Part shown: piece by piece, positions 9,027-18,565 of the stretch | Layout: every line of letters begins with the position of its first letter | Position numbering within the stretch: position 1 is the stretch's first letter | Origin: Neisseria dumasiana | GTDB taxonomy: Bacteria > Pseudomonadota > Gammaproteobacteria > Burkholderiales > Neisseriaceae | Direction of reading: 5' to 3' | NCBI RefSeq assembly: GCF_022870885.1 | Contig: NZ_CP091509.1 | Location: 620,001-684,000 of the forward strand | DNA length: 64,000 nucleotides | Program-made: the position numbers and the translations under genes | Notes under the pieces: generated by a model | What the model was told of the DNA's origin: nothing | The model's input: the letters and a program-made list of their open reading frames with translations, nothing else | Databases searched by the model: none

Positions 9027-10430
9027 GTGAAAATACTCATACTCGGCAGCGGGCAGGTAGGTTCTACCGTTGCCCACAACCTTGCCTCCATACCCGGTAA
9101 CGACGTCACCATCATCGATATAGACGAAAACGCCCTGCACAATATCGGCAGCCGTTTAGACGTTCAAACCGTGCTCGGCAACGGCGCATCGCCGCTGGTG
9201 TTGGAGCGCGCCGGTGCGGCCGATGCCGACCTGATGCTGGCGCTGACCCGCAGCGACGAAACCAATATTGTGGCCTGTAAAATGGCAGCCGGTTTGTTTA
9301 ACATTCCCGGCCGCATCGCCCGCGTGCGTTCCACCGATTATCTGGAATACCGCGCGCCCGGCAGCAATGAATACGACAACAGCCTTTCGCTGTTCGACAT
9401 TACCGAATCCATCAGCCCCGAACAGCTGGTTACCGAGCGGTTGGTCGGCCTGATCAGCTACACCAGTGCTTTGCAGGTGCTGCGGTTTGCCAACGACAGA
9501 GCACGAATGGTGATTGTGCAGGCGCGTAAAGGCGGGCTGTTGGTCAACAGAGAAATTTCCCAAATCAACAAGCACCTTCCCGAAGGTGTCGACTGCCAAA
9601 TCTGCGCCATCTACCGCAACAACCATCTGATCGTGCCTTCGGCCAAAACCGTGATTATCGAAGGGGACGAAGTATTCTTTGTGGCCGCCACCGAATACGT
9701 GGCCGCCATCATGCGCGAATTGCGCCCGCGCGAGCAGCAAAACCGCCGCATTATGATTGCCGGCGGCGGCAACATCGGTTACCGCTTGGCCAAGCAGCTC
9801 GAAAACCAGTACGACATCAAAATCATCGAATTCAACCGGCCGCGCGCCGAATGGTTGGCCGAACATCTCGACAATGCCCTAGTGCTGCAAGGTTCGGCTT
9901 CCGACGAAACCCTGCTCGAAGCCGAATATATCGACGAAATCGACGTATTCTGCGCATTGACGAACGACGACGAAAACAACATCATGTCGAGCCTGCTGGC
10001 CAAAAATCTCGGTGCCAAGCGCGTGATTTCGATTGTGAACCGCTCCAGCTATGTAGATTTGCTCGAAGGCAACAAAATCGACATCGTCGTGTCGCCGCAC
10101 CTGATTACCATCGGCTCGATTTTGGCGCACATCCGCCGCGGCGATGTGGTGGCGGTGCATCCGCTGCGGCGCGGCACCGCAGAGGCCATCGAAGTGGTGG
10201 TGCACGGCGACAAACACACGTCTGCGCTGGTAGGCCGCCGCGTTTCCGAGATCAAATGGCCGCAAGGTTGCCATTTCGCCGCTCTTGTGCGCGACAACCA
10301 AGTGATCATGGGGCATAAAGAAGACGCCGAAATGGCCGACGGCGACCACATCATCTTTTTCGTATCGCGCCGCCGCGTATTGCGCGAACTGGAAAAACTG
10401 ATTGAAGTAAAAATGGGCTTTTTCGGTTAA
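9027..10430 (+). CDS. trkA: Trk system potassium transporter TrkA
   Basis: The peripheral NAD-binding regulatory subunit of the Trk potassium uptake system. It gates the TrkH channel on the inner face of the membrane. At 467 residues it has the usual length and the twofold plan: RCK_N (MKILILGSGQVGSTVAHNLA, GxGxxG at 7-12), RCK_C, a second RCK_N (IMIAGGGNIGYRLAKQLE near 238) and a final RCK_C. The start is a GTG at 9027, which keeps the whole first beta strand. A TrkH protein is encoded in this window at 52304-53761, so both parts of the system are present but unlinked. A strong DUS hairpin follows. Confidence 0.96.
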   Translation: MKILILGSGQVGSTVAHNLASIPGNDVTIIDIDENALHNIGSRLDVQTVLGNGASPLVLERAGAADADLMLALTRSDETNIVACKMAAGLFNIPGRIARVRSTDYLEYRAPGSNEYDNSLSLFDITESISPEQLVTERLVGLISYTSALQVLRFANDRARMVIVQARKGGLLVNREISQINKHLPEGVDCQICAIYRNNHLIVPSAKTVIIEGDEVFFVAATEYVAAIMRELRPREQQNRRIMIAGGGNIGYRLAKQLENQYDIKIIEFNRPRAEWLAEHLDNALVLQGSASDETLLEAEYIDEIDVFCALTNDDENNIMSSLLAKNLGAKRVISIVNRSSYVDLLEGNKIDIVVSPHLITIGSILAHIRRGDVVAVHPLRRGTAEAIEVVVHGDKHTSALVGRRVSEIKWPQGCHFAALVRDNQVIMGHKEDAEMADGDHIIFFVSRRRVLRELEKLIEVKMGFFG

Positions 10431-10450
10431 ACATCAGGGCGCGCCGTTAC

Positions 10451-10508
10451 CGTGTTTTCAGACGGCACGCCCCGAAGCCGCCGCCCGCGCAGGCCGTCTG
10501 AAAACACG
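10451..10508 (+). terminator. DUS hairpin after trkA
   Basis: A 16-bp perfect stem (CGTGTTTTCAGACGGC and its complement) closes a GC-rich loop. A further single DUS follows at about 10518-10530 before trpF. Confidence 0.75.
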
Positions 10509-10579
10509 GCAAACACTTTTTCAGACGGCCTCTGCGCACATAACCGTTTCAACGCTCGACACCATACCGGAAAACCATC

Positions 10580-11209
10580 ATGAACATCCGAGTGAAAATC
10601 TGCGGCATCACCCGCCCCGAAGACGCCCTTGCCGCCGCCCGAGCGGGTGCTGATGCGGTCGGTTTGGTGTTTTACGAAAAAAGCAAACGCCGCATTACCG
10701 TGGCCCAAGCACAAGAAATCGTGCGCGTGTTGCCGCCGTTTGTGAGCGTAGTGGCTCTGTTTGTGAACGAAGATGCCGCGCGCATCCACGATATTTTGGC
10801 GCGGGTGCCGGTGGATGTGATTCAGTTTCACGGCGATGAAGACGATGCCTTTTGCGCTCAGTTCAGACGGCCTTATTTAAAAGCCGTGCGGGTGCGGCAT
10901 GCAGAAGATATTCAGACGGCCTGTGCGCAGTTTCCCAACGCCCGCGCCTTGCTGTTTGATGCCTACCACCCGACCGAATACGGCGGCACGGGGCAGCAGT
11001 TTGATTGGACGCTGCTGCCGGAGCAGTTGGCCAAACCGTGGGTTTTGGCAGGCGGCCTCACGCCGGAGAATGTAGCCGAAGCCGTGCGTCTCAGCGGTGC
11101 GGCGGCGGTAGATGTGTCCGGCGGCGTGGAGCGTGAGCCGGGCATTAAAGATGCCGATAAAATGGCATGGTTTGTGAAGAATGCAAAACAGGCGGCCGGA
11201 GCCGTCTGA
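10580..11209 (+). CDS. trpF: phosphoribosylanthranilate isomerase
   Basis: TrpF isomerises N-(5'-phosphoribosyl)anthranilate to the carboxyphenylamino-deoxyribulose phosphate in tryptophan synthesis. It is a 209-residue TIM barrel. The catalytic Cys8 is in VKICGITRP, and the general-acid Asp is in [15 protein letters not shown]. The phosphate-binding ends read [10 protein letters not shown] and AVDVSGGVE. Three DUS copies lie in or at the edge of the gene (about 10862, 10912 and 11199); two encode the peptides FRRP and IQTA, which marks it as a DUS-rich gene. trpB follows after 72 bases on the same strand, suggesting a trpF-trpB unit. trpA is not adjacent. Confidence 0.97.
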   Translation: MNIRVKICGITRPEDALAAARAGADAVGLVFYEKSKRRITVAQAQEIVRVLPPFVSVVALFVNEDAARIHDILARVPVDVIQFHGDEDDAFCAQFRRPYLKAVRVRHAEDIQTACAQFPNARALLFDAYHPTEYGGTGQQFDWTLLPEQLAKPWVLAGGLTPENVAEAVRLSGAAAVDVSGGVEREPGIKDADKMAWFVKNAKQAAGAV

Positions 11210-11281
11210 ACGCGGCGGTTGGAATCCGTTTATTAAAGTGTTGTATATTTTTCCGATTTTCAAATAACTAAGGCAATTTCC

Positions 11282-12484
11282 ATGAAAAACTACCAAGCTC
11301 CCGACGCACAGGGATTTTTCGGCGAACACGGCGGCGTATATGTTTCCGAAACCCTGATTCCCGCCTTGCAAGAATTGGCCGAAGCCTACCGCGAAGCCAA
11401 AAACGATCCGGCTTTTTGGGAAGCGTTCCGCCACGATTTGAAACATTACGTCGGCCGTCCCAGCCCGGTTTATCATGCCGCGCGTTTGAGTGAAAAGCTC
11501 GGCGGGGCGCAAATCTGGCTCAAGCGCGAAGACCTCAACCACACCGGCGCGCATAAAGTGAACAATACCATTGGTCAGGCCTTGCTGGCCAAGCGCATGG
11601 GCAAAAAACGCGTGATTGCCGAAACCGGCGCGGGGCAGCACGGTGTGGCGAGTGCCACGGTTGCCGCGCGTTTCGGCATGGAATGCCATGTTTATATGGG
11701 GGCGGACGACATCCAACGCCAAGCGCCGAACGTGTTCCGCATGAAGCTGTTGGGGGCGAACGTGGTGAGTGTCGACAGCGGTTCGCGCACGTTGAAAGAT
11801 GCCATGAACGAAGCCATGCGCGAGTGGGTGGCACGGGTGGACGACACGTTCTACATCATCGGCACCGCCGCCGGCCCCGCGCCTTATCCCGAAATGGTGC
11901 GCGATTTCCAATGCGTGATCGGCAATGAAGCCAAAGAGCAGATGCTTGAAGCCATCGGCCGCCAGCCCGATGCGGCTGTGGCCTGTGTGGGCGGCGGCTC
12001 CAACGCCATCGGCTTGTTTTATCCCTATCTCGGCGAAGAAAACGTGCGTTTGGTCGGCGTGGAAGCGGGCGGTAAAGGCGTGGATACCGACGAACATGCC
12101 GCGCCGATTACCAGCAAAGCCCCGATCGGCGTGCTGCACGGTTTCCGCAGCTATCTGATGCAGGACGAACACGGCCAAGTGGTCGGCACCCATTCGGTAT
12201 CCGCCGGTTTGGATTACCCGGGCATCGGCCCCGAACACAGCCATTTGGCCGACCTCGGCCGCGTCGAATACCATGCCGCCAACGACGATGCCGCACTGGA
12301 AGCCTTTGATTTGCTGTGCCGCTACGAAGGCATTATCCCCGCGCTGGAAAGCAGCCACGCGCTGGCGTGGGCGGTGGCCGAAGCGCCGAAGATGGGCAAA
12401 GACCAAGTGATTTTGGTGAACTTGTCCGGTCGCGGCGACAAAGACATTAATACCGTAGCCAAGCTCAAAGGTATCGAACTGTAA
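11282..12484 (+). CDS. trpB: tryptophan synthase beta chain
   Basis: The PLP enzyme that condenses indole with serine to give tryptophan. At 400 residues it has normal length. The Schiff-base lysine is Lys92 in [15 protein letters not shown], and the phosphate-binding loop is seen as VGGGSNAIG. The strongly conserved [11 protein letters not shown] and [14 protein letters not shown] segments are present. An RBS-like AAGGCAA lies just before the ATG. It follows trpF directly; the partner alpha chain gene is not in the window, and the next gene is prmB instead. Confidence 0.98.
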   Translation: MKNYQAPDAQGFFGEHGGVYVSETLIPALQELAEAYREAKNDPAFWEAFRHDLKHYVGRPSPVYHAARLSEKLGGAQIWLKREDLNHTGAHKVNNTIGQALLAKRMGKKRVIAETGAGQHGVASATVAARFGMECHVYMGADDIQRQAPNVFRMKLLGANVVSVDSGSRTLKDAMNEAMREWVARVDDTFYIIGTAAGPAPYPEMVRDFQCVIGNEAKEQMLEAIGRQPDAAVACVGGGSNAIGLFYPYLGEENVRLVGVEAGGKGVDTDEHAAPITSKAPIGVLHGFRSYLMQDEHGQVVGTHSVSAGLDYPGIGPEHSHLADLGRVEYHAANDDAALEAFDLLCRYEGIIPALESSHALAWAVAEAPKMGKDQVILVNLSGRGDKDINTVAKLKGIEL

Positions 12485-12556
12485 CGTTGCGGGCAGCAAA
12501 GGCCGTCTGAAACGGCCGACCTGCCTAAGCAAAACTGTTAAATTGAAAGCAACCAC

Positions 12557-13459
12557 ATGATGTTTACCCAAGCCGCCGAACAACTTTCTACCGTGCGCGA
12601 TATTTTGCGCTTTGCCGTCAGCCGTTTTAACGAAGCCGACCTGCATTTCGGGCATGGTAGCGACAATGCCCACGACGAGGCCGCCTATCTGATTCTGCAT
12701 ACCTTGAGCCTGCCGCTGGATATGCTCGAACCGTATCTCGATGCCAAGCTGCTCGACAGCGAAAAAGAAGAAGTGTTGGGCTTGATTGAAAAGCGCGTTA
12801 CCGAACGTGTGCCCGTGGCTTATTTAACCAATCAGGCTTGGCAGGGCGATTTTGATTTTTATGTGGACGAGCGCGTGATTGTGCCGCGTTCGTTTATCTA
12901 CGAACTTTTGGGCGAGCCGCTTGCGCCGTGGATAGAGCATGAAGAGCTGGTTCACCGCGCTTTGGATTTATGCACGGGCAGCGGCTGTTTGGCGGTTCAG
13001 ATGGCCTATCATTATCCGGCTGCCGAAATCGACGCGGTCGATTTGAGCCTCGACGCTTTGGAAGTGGCCGCCATCAACGTGGAAGACTACGGCTTGGAAG
13101 AGCGCATCAATCTGATTCACACCGATTTGTTTGAAGGCTTGGAAGGCACTTACGATTTAATCGTGTCGAACCCGCCTTATGTTGATGCCGAATCGGTGGA
13201 AGCCCTGCCGCAGGAATATCTGCACGAACCCGAACTGGCATTGGGCAGCGGTTCAGACGGCCTCGATGCCACCCGCGAGATTATTTTGCATGCCGCCAAG
13301 TTTTTGAACCCCAAAGGCGTGCTGCTGGTGGAAATCGGCCACAACCGCGATGTATTGGAAGCGGCCTATCCCGAACTGCCGTTCACTTGGCTGGAAACCA
13401 GCGGCGGCGACGGCTTCGTGTTCCTGCTGACCCGCGAGCAGCTGTTGGGCGAAGCGTGA
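12557..13459 (+). CDS. prmB: 50S ribosomal protein L3 N(5)-glutamine methyltransferase
   Basis: A SAM-dependent methyltransferase that modifies a glutamine of ribosomal protein L3. The 300-residue protein has the N-terminal helical domain of the PrmB/PrmC family. The SAM-binding motif is ALDLCTGSGCLAVQMA, and the catalytic NPPY is at 205-208, followed by VDAESVEALPQEY. The VDAE form after NPPY and the absence of an adjacent prfA favour PrmB over PrmC. Two ATG codons stand in tandem (12557 and 12560); the first is used here. A DUS inside the gene encodes GSDGLDATRE. The gene is convergent with the Nudix gene, with a shared terminator between them. Confidence 0.92.
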   Translation: MMFTQAAEQLSTVRDILRFAVSRFNEADLHFGHGSDNAHDEAAYLILHTLSLPLDMLEPYLDAKLLDSEKEEVLGLIEKRVTERVPVAYLTNQAWQGDFDFYVDERVIVPRSFIYELLGEPLAPWIEHEELVHRALDLCTGSGCLAVQMAYHYPAAEIDAVDLSLDALEVAAINVEDYGLEERINLIHTDLFEGLEGTYDLIVSNPPYVDAESVEALPQEYLHEPELALGSGSDGLDATREIILHAAKFLNPKGVLLVEIGHNRDVLEAAYPELPFTWLETSGGDGFVFLLTREQLLGEA

Positions 13460-13476
13460 TGGTGATGTAAACAGGC

Positions 13477-13585
13477 AGAGACCTTTTCAAAGCCTTCATC
13501 TGCAGCGCATTTCTGCATTGTGCGCTGCTCGCTAGTTTGACTATACGCCTTGAGCTGCATCTAGATCTTAAGGTTTTGCACAGCA
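13477..13585. repeat. degenerate IS1106-end repeat (about 105 bp)
   Basis: It begins AGAGACCTTTTCAAAGCC and continues with TCTGCAGCGCATTTCTGC, GTGCGCTGCTCGCTAG and GCCTTGAGCTGCATC, matching the elements at 25554 and 43946. The right end (GGTTTTGCA) keeps only part of the inverted repeat. No transposase is encoded. Confidence 0.7.
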
Positions 13586-13628
13586 ATCAGGCCGTCTGAA
13601 AAATTATTTTCAGACGGCCTGATTGCTG
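13581..13628. terminator. bidirectional DUS terminator between prmB and the Nudix gene
   Basis: A 22-bp perfect stem whose core is an inverted DUS pair, extended on both sides by CAGCAATC and its complement GATTGCTG, with an ATTA-type loop. It serves two convergent genes. Confidence 0.85.
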
Positions 13629-13648
13629 TGTGAACCTAATTTCACGTT

Positions 13649-14272
13649 TTAAAACGGCAATCCGCAAGCCCCCGAAGCCTGCCGGTGTTGCCGGTAGCGG
13701 TCGGCCAAATCATACAGAATCATCGCAGTCAGCCCCCAAATGTCGTAGTGCAGATAAGGCAGGGCGGGGGTGTTGAGGCGGTTGCCGTTGTAGTTGAGCG
13801 TTCGGGTTTCATACGCGCGGGTGTCGAGTGCCACGGAGAGAGGCAGGTAAAAAATTTCTTCCACTTCCGCCGCATTGGGGAAGGTGGGCGGATTGCCGGC
13901 ACATAACGCGGGCACGGGAGAAACAATGTAGCCCGAAGGCGTGTAATAAGGTTGGAAGTGCGGAAAGGTTTGCCAATGCTCGGCGCCGATGCCGGTTTCT
14001 TCGGCTGTTTCGCGCAAAGCGGTGTGGGTAAGGTTGGTGTCGGTAGCATCTTTTCTGCCGCCTGCCAGCGCAATCTGCCCCGCATGTTCGGGTAGGGCGG
14101 CATTGCGGCGGGTAAGCAGAACCTGCCATTGGCTGTCGCGGCAGACCATGCCCAGCAAAACGGCGGCTTCGCGCGTGGCGGTTTGCGCAAACAAGGCATT
14201 GCGCCGCTTGCCTGCGTCGGCGGGGTAATGTGCGGCTTGTTGTAAAAAACCGGCAAGTTCGGATTGGGTCAT
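13649..14272 (-). CDS. Nudix hydrolase, probable CoA pyrophosphatase (NudL-like)
   Basis: A 207-residue Nudix enzyme predicted to cleave CoA or related diphosphates. The Nudix box is seen as GGRKDATDTNLTHTALRE followed by TAEETGIG, with the REx2EE core intact. The preceding HAGQIALAGG resembles the UPF0035/CoAse signature region LSxHxGQIxFPGG. The end of the fold reads WGLTAMILYDLADR. It starts at ATG 14272 and is convergent with prmB. The substrate is inferred from the CoAse-type region only. Confidence 0.85.
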   Translation of the reverse strand: MTQSELAGFLQQAAHYPADAGKRRNALFAQTATREAAVLLGMVCRDSQWQVLLTRRNAALPEHAGQIALAGGRKDATDTNLTHTALRETAEETGIGAEHWQTFPHFQPYYTPSGYIVSPVPALCAGNPPTFPNAAEVEEIFYLPLSVALDTRAYETRTLNYNGNRLNTPALPYLHYDIWGLTAMILYDLADRYRQHRQASGACGLPF

Positions 14273-14361
14273 GTGTGCACCTGCGTATTGTGTTCAGACG
14301 GCCTCGTTATTTGGGGGCGTGTCGTTAGAAAGCATTGCGGCGGTATGTTCACAGCCGATTT

Positions 14362-14428
14362 TATAGTCAACCGACTTAACTTGATACTGCGGCGTTGCTG
14401 TCTTGTGTGAAAAATAAGTGGATTGTCT
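14362..14428. repeat. short derivative of the TATAGTC-ended repeat
   Basis: TATAGTCAACCGACTTAAC and then ACTGCGGCGTTGCTG match the left half of the repeat at 20314-20463. The stretch ends in TAAGTGGATTGTCT, roughly the complement of the left end. It looks like a deletion derivative of about 67 bp in the 5' region of the TPR gene. Confidence 0.6.
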
Positions 14429-14698
14429 GTCGCTTCTCAAGCCTTCCGGTTGCGCACCCTAAAATAAGCCGTTTCTGCATGATATATCTGTTTGGCGGCC
14501 GGTGTGAAACCGCTTAGATATGCGGTTGCGTATCCGGCCTGTTTAAATGTTGCGGCAGATAACTTTACATATGTAATTATGATTTCTGCAATGTCAACAA
14601 AGCTCCATGCTTGTGATAAAGTATCGCACATCTGTTTTTCAGGATACAGGCCGTCTGAAATCATGTGCCTGATCCTGCACATATCGAAGGAAAGTTTT

Positions 14699-16561
14699 AT
14701 GTTTTTGGGAAAAAACCGCATGCGTTTTGCGGCACTTGCCGTAATGGCTGTGTTTGCCGGTCAGGCTTATGCACAGGCAGAGGCGTCGAAGCAGCCCGAA
14801 CAGTCGGTGAAATCTGTGGTGGCAAGAAAAAGCCAATATACGCCCGAAGAGCGTGCTTCGGAATACGAACGCCGTTCGGCCATTGTTGAGCGTGCCAACC
14901 ATCTCTTTACCCTGTTGGGCGGCGAAATGGCGGTGCAGAAAGGCGATCCGGGCACGGCATTGGCCACCTATATCGTGATGCTCAACCGCACCAAAGACCC
15001 GGTGGTGGCAGAGCGTGCGGTAGAAATGGCTGTGGCGCTGCGCGCCTATCAGCAGGCCGGTCAGATTTACCAAATATGGCGCGAAATCGAACCGGTGCCG
15101 GGAGATGCCCAAAAACGGATGGCGTGGACGCTCGATTTAATCAACGGCAAGTCGGAAGCCGCAGCCAAAGGCTTGGAAGCCGTACTCGAGCGTGCGAACG
15201 AAGAGCAAACCCGCCGTATTTTCCTGCTGCTTGCGCAAATGAGCCTGCAACATGCTTCTTTGGCGGAGAAAGCCGGAAAAGAAGTGCACAAAGCCGCGAA
15301 AAAACATGCCGATAAGCCCGAAGCAGCCATTGCCGATCTGATTTTAAGCGCCCAAAGAGAGCGGGAACGCGATGCCGTTCAGGCTTTGCAAAATCTGGCC
15401 AAGCTGGATACCGATATTCTACCGCCTACCGAAATCACCCTGAGGCTGGTTGCCCAACACAGCCCCAAAGTCTTGCGCCGTTTTTTTGCAGAAACCGACA
15501 CCGCCAAACTTTCCCCCGTATGGCAGGAATTGGAAATCAGCGGATTGATTGCAGACGGCCAGCATGACAAAGCCTATCAACGTCTGCAAACCTTGTTAAA
15601 CGAAAACCCGAATGCCGATCTGTATATTCAGGCCGCCATTTTGTCGGTAACGCGCGAAGACGATATTTCCGTAGTCGGCAACTATCTCGACAGAGCCTAC
15701 CGTATCGGCACCAGCGAACAAAAGAGCAGGGCGGCCGTGATCGGTGCCATGCGTTATGCAGATGTAAAAGATTTCAAACAAGCCAAATCGTGGGTGGAGC
15801 GCATTACCTCGCCCGAATTTAACTTCGATAAAGCCGTATTGAAAGCCTCCATCGAAGCCGAGCAGGGCAATGGCCGCAATGCTTTGGCAGAAGCGCGCCG
15901 TGCACAAAAACTGCCTGAAAAACAGGGGCGGTTTTTCGGCATGAGCGATATCCAGCGCGTTTATCTGTTTGCATTGAGCAAGCACAACAGCCCGCAAGAA
16001 GCACTGTCCGAATTGAATGCTTTGGCCGCAGATGCCGAAAAACAGCCCGACGGCAAAGAGCGGCTGTCGGATATCCTTTACCAGCGCGCCATGCTTTATG
16101 CCGACAAACTCAACCGCCCCGAAAAAGCCGTAACCGACCTGCGCCGTTATCTCGAGCTTAATCCGGACAGCGCAATAGGCATGAATGCCCTTGGCTACAC
16201 CATGTTTTCCTTGCCGAAATACGATGTCGAAGAAGCATTCAAACTGATTCAGGCGGCCTATCAGCAGGAACCCGAGTCCGCCGCCATCAACGACAGTTTG
16301 GGATGGGCATATTACCTGAAAGGCGATGCCCAAGCCGCATTGCCCTATCTCGAATACGCATTTGAACAGTTTCCGGATCCCGAAGTAGCCGCACATTTAG
16401 GCGAAGTATTCTGGAAGCTCGGCCAGCAGGAAAAAGCCAAAACCGTTTGGCAGCAAGGGTTGGATAAAGACCGCAACCATGCCGTGCTGAGAAAAACCCT
16501 GCAACGGTTCGGTGTGCAGCTTCCCGAAAAAGCAAAACGTGCCAAAGCCAAGAAAAAATAA
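14699..16561 (+). CDS. tetratricopeptide repeat protein, exported
   Basis: The preferred start is the ATG at 14699, which follows the RBS GAAGGAAAG and opens a signal peptide (MFLGKNRMRFAALAVMAVFA, cleavage near GQAYAQA). An in-frame upstream start at 14492 would put the signal inside the protein. The mature protein is about 600 residues and helical with several TPR units, clearest at the C-terminus (ALGYTMFSLPKYDVEEAFK, then DSLGWAYYLKGDAQAALPYLEYA, then HLGEVFWKLGQQEKAKTVWQ). The tail is lysine-rich. TPR proteins of this type assemble envelope complexes. It lies directly upstream of lolB, separated by a DUS terminator, but a functional link is unproven. Confidence 0.85.
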   Translation: MFLGKNRMRFAALAVMAVFAGQAYAQAEASKQPEQSVKSVVARKSQYTPEERASEYERRSAIVERANHLFTLLGGEMAVQKGDPGTALATYIVMLNRTKDPVVAERAVEMAVALRAYQQAGQIYQIWREIEPVPGDAQKRMAWTLDLINGKSEAAAKGLEAVLERANEEQTRRIFLLLAQMSLQHASLAEKAGKEVHKAAKKHADKPEAAIADLILSAQRERERDAVQALQNLAKLDTDILPPTEITLRLVAQHSPKVLRRFFAETDTAKLSPVWQELEISGLIADGQHDKAYQRLQTLLNENPNADLYIQAAILSVTREDDISVVGNYLDRAYRIGTSEQKSRAAVIGAMRYADVKDFKQAKSWVERITSPEFNFDKAVLKASIEAEQGNGRNALAEARRAQKLPEKQGRFFGMSDIQRVYLFALSKHNSPQEALSELNALAADAEKQPDGKERLSDILYQRAMLYADKLNRPEKAVTDLRRYLELNPDSAIGMNALGYTMFSLPKYDVEEAFKLIQAAYQQEPESAAINDSLGWAYYLKGDAQAALPYLEYAFEQFPDPEVAAHLGEVFWKLGQQEKAKTVWQQGLDKDRNHAVLRKTLQRFGVQLPEKAKRAKAKKK

Positions 16562-16567
16562 AGAAGC

Positions 16568-16600
16568 AGGCCGTCTGAAAACCTTTATTTCAGACGGCCT
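16568..16600 (+). terminator. DUS-pair hairpin after the TPR gene
   Basis: AGGCCGTCTGAAA and its complement with a short loop lie seven bases after the stop codon. A further single DUS is at 16633. Confidence 0.8.
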
Positions 16601-16663
16601 CAATGTCAGATTTACATCGGCTTGAATAAACGGCCGTCTGAATATCCACTCTTAAGGCAATCT

Positions 16664-17254
16664 ATGAAATACAACCGTTTCAAACCCATATTACCCGTTG
16701 CAGCCTTATTGATGCTGGTTGCGTGCGCCCAACCCCACATGGCGGGCAAAGAAAGCTGGCGCGCACAAACCGATATTCCCGATTTTGCCGCCGACGGCCG
16801 CTTGGCTGTAAAAATGAACGAAAAAGGCTCGTATGCCAATTTCGACTGGACGTACCAAAACCAAGTCCAAACAATTGACGTCAACACCCCGCTGGGCAAT
16901 ACCATCGGCCAACTTTGCCAAGACCAACAAGGCGTGCTGGCCGTGGACAGCAAAGGAAAAAAATATCAAGCGGCCACCCCGCAGCAATTAAGCGAGCAAC
17001 TATTAGGCTTCGCCTTGCCAGTACAATATCTGCATGTGTGGGCCAACGGCCAATGGGTTGCCAACGCGCCGTACCAACTGTTGCCCGACGGGCGTTTGCA
17101 GCAATTTGAATGGACGATTACCCGTTCCCTCAATACAGACGGCACGCCGAAAATCCTGTTATTGGAAAGCAGCCGATTAACATTGAGGCTGGTGTTCGAC
17201 CAAATGGAATACGCCCGCAATGCCGATGCCGCAACCCAATGCGCAGCAAGATAA
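16664..17254 (+). CDS. lolB: outer-membrane lipoprotein LolB
   Basis: LolB receives lipoproteins from the periplasmic carrier LolA and inserts them in the outer membrane. The start chosen is the ATG at 16664 with the RBS TAAGGCAA; it gives a 196-residue precursor with signal peptide and lipobox LMLVAC. An in-frame start at 16622 would add 14 unrelated residues. The body has the LolB pattern: WRAQTDIPDFAADGRLAV, NFDWTYQNQVQTIDVNTPLG and LPVQYLHVWANGQ. It is followed after 34 bases by ispE. lolB-ispE adjacency is common in beta- and gammaproteobacteria and supports the call. Confidence 0.93.
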   Translation: MKYNRFKPILPVAALLMLVACAQPHMAGKESWRAQTDIPDFAADGRLAVKMNEKGSYANFDWTYQNQVQTIDVNTPLGNTIGQLCQDQQGVLAVDSKGKKYQAATPQQLSEQLLGFALPVQYLHVWANGQWVANAPYQLLPDGRLQQFEWTITRSLNTDGTPKILLLESSRLTLRLVFDQMEYARNADAATQCAAR

Positions 17255-17288
17255 ACAATAAAATCAATCAATGGATTGAAGGAAAATT

Positions 17289-18143
17289 ATGACGCAGGCC
17301 ATTGTTCCGAACCATGCCACAGCTTATCCCGCACCCGCCAAATTGAACTTGGATTTGCGCATCACCGGCCGCTTGGAAAACGGATATCACTGCTTGGAAA
17401 GCATTTTCTGTTTGATTGATCTGCAAGACACGGTTTATCTTGCCCCCCGCAACGACGGCAAAATCATCTTGCACACCCCGTTGCAGAACGTGCCGCCCGA
17501 AACGGATTTAACCTATCGGGCCGCTGCCGCTTTGCAGCCTTATTCAGACGGCCTAAAAGGCGTGGATATTTGGTTGGATAAACGTATTCCCATGGGCGGG
17601 GGCTTGGGAGGAGGCAGTTCCGATGCGGCAACGGTATTGATCGCCCTCAATACCTTGTGGCAATGCGGTTTGACCACGCCCGAGTTGATAGATATAGGCG
17701 TCAAACTCGGTGCAGACGTACCGTTTTTTATTTTCGGACGTAACGCTTTTGCCAAAGGCATAGGCGAGCAACTCACGCAGATTGACCTTCCCCAACAATG
17801 GTTTGTTGTAGTAAAACCACCGGTTCACGTCAGCACGGCTGCGATTTTTTCACACGAACGCTTGACACGGGATTCCCAACCCAGCATAATGCCGACTTTG
17901 CAATCGCTGCAACCTTTCAGAAATGATATGCAGGCGGTTGTGTTTCAGGAGTATCCTGAAGTCTTGAAGGCTTATCAGTTGCTGGAAAAAATAGGCAAAC
18001 CTTTAATGACCGGTTCCGGCGCCTGTTTATTCATCGCTTTTGACAGCGAAGAAAATGCAAACTCAGCCTTAAGCAAAGTTTCAAAACACTATGAAGCATA
18101 TTGTGTGAAAAGCTTAGATGTTCATCCGCTGCTGAATAGTTAA
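17289..18143 (+). CDS. ispE: 4-diphosphocytidyl-2-C-methyl-D-erythritol kinase
   Basis: A GHMP kinase that phosphorylates CDP-methylerythritol in the non-mevalonate isoprenoid pathway. The 284-residue protein begins with the substrate-binding [11 protein letters not shown]. The glycine-rich ATP loop is [17 protein letters not shown], and the C-terminal GHMP motif is [12 protein letters not shown]. An RBS (AAGGAAAA) precedes the ATG. It is downstream of lolB and upstream of two tRNA-Gln genes. A DUS near 17543 encodes YSDGLK. Confidence 0.97.
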   Translation: MTQAIVPNHATAYPAPAKLNLDLRITGRLENGYHCLESIFCLIDLQDTVYLAPRNDGKIILHTPLQNVPPETDLTYRAAAALQPYSDGLKGVDIWLDKRIPMGGGLGGGSSDAATVLIALNTLWQCGLTTPELIDIGVKLGADVPFFIFGRNAFAKGIGEQLTQIDLPQQWFVVVKPPVHVSTAAIFSHERLTRDSQPSIMPTLQSLQPFRNDMQAVVFQEYPEVLKAYQLLEKIGKPLMTGSGACLFIAFDSEENANSALSKVSKHYEAYCVKSLDVHPLLNS

Positions 18144-18156
18144 CAGTTGATTGTGT

Positions 18157-18232
18157 TGGGGAGTCGTCAAGTGGTTAAGACACTGGATTTTGATTCCAGC
18201 ATGCGAAGGTTCGAATCCTTCCTCCCCAGCCA
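18157..18232 (+). tRNA. tRNA-Gln (anticodon UUG), copy 1
   Basis: A full cloverleaf of 76 bases with encoded CCA. Anticodon loop TTTTGAT in the stem CTGGA/TCCAG gives UUG, and the T arm reads GGTTCGAATCC. The acceptor stem GGGGAG pairs with CTCCCC and the start base is T, as in other bacterial tRNA-Gln. Confidence 0.97.
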
Positions 18233-18241
18233 ACCCCTCAT

Positions 18242-18317
18242 TGGGGAGTCGTCAAGTGGTTAAGACACTGGATTTTGATTCCAGCATGCGAAGGTTCGAA
18301 TCCTTCCTCCCCAGCCA
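18242..18317 (+). tRNA. tRNA-Gln (anticodon UUG), copy 2
   Basis: Identical over its full length to the copy nine bases upstream. Both are very likely processed from one transcript that continues from ispE or from its own promoter, ending at the hairpin at 18321. Confidence 0.97.
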
Positions 18318-18320
18318 ATA

Positions 18321-18352
18321 AAAAAGCGTGTGAGTTTACTTGCACGCTTTTT
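18321..18352 (+). terminator. intrinsic terminator after the tRNA-Gln pair
   Basis: A perfect 10-bp stem (AAAAAGCGTG and its complement) with an 11-12 base loop and a T-rich tail (TTTTTATTTT). It contains no DUS. Confidence 0.9.
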
Positions 18353-18451
18353 ATTTTGTGAGAAGGTTTTCATTTAAGAGGCTTTGAGAAGACTTTAACG
18401 CAACAAAGTCTAGGGCCGTCTGAAAAAATATCAAGAATTAAAGAAGGGGCT

Positions 18452-18479
18452 TTGATGGTTGACCGTTGGCGCGTATAAT
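18452..18479 (+). promoter_or_regulatory. probable sigma-70 promoter of prs
   Basis: A -35 like TTGATG and a perfect -10 TATAAT are separated by 16 bases. The element lies about 85 bases upstream of the preferred prs start. Confidence 0.7.
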
Positions 18480-18565
18480 AACCGCTTCGGCTGGCCGGCC
18501 AAAAGCAGAAGGAAGCAATAATGTTTTCCGAGCACAACCCCAATACACATCCAGGTGACGAAGAT

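Noticed and set aside
10877-12700. A 607-codon open frame opposite trpF-trpB-prmB
   Set aside because: It is antisense to three well-supported genes, has no similarity to known proteins by eye and is low-complexity His/Gly/Phe-rich, as expected for the opposite strand of GC-rich codons.
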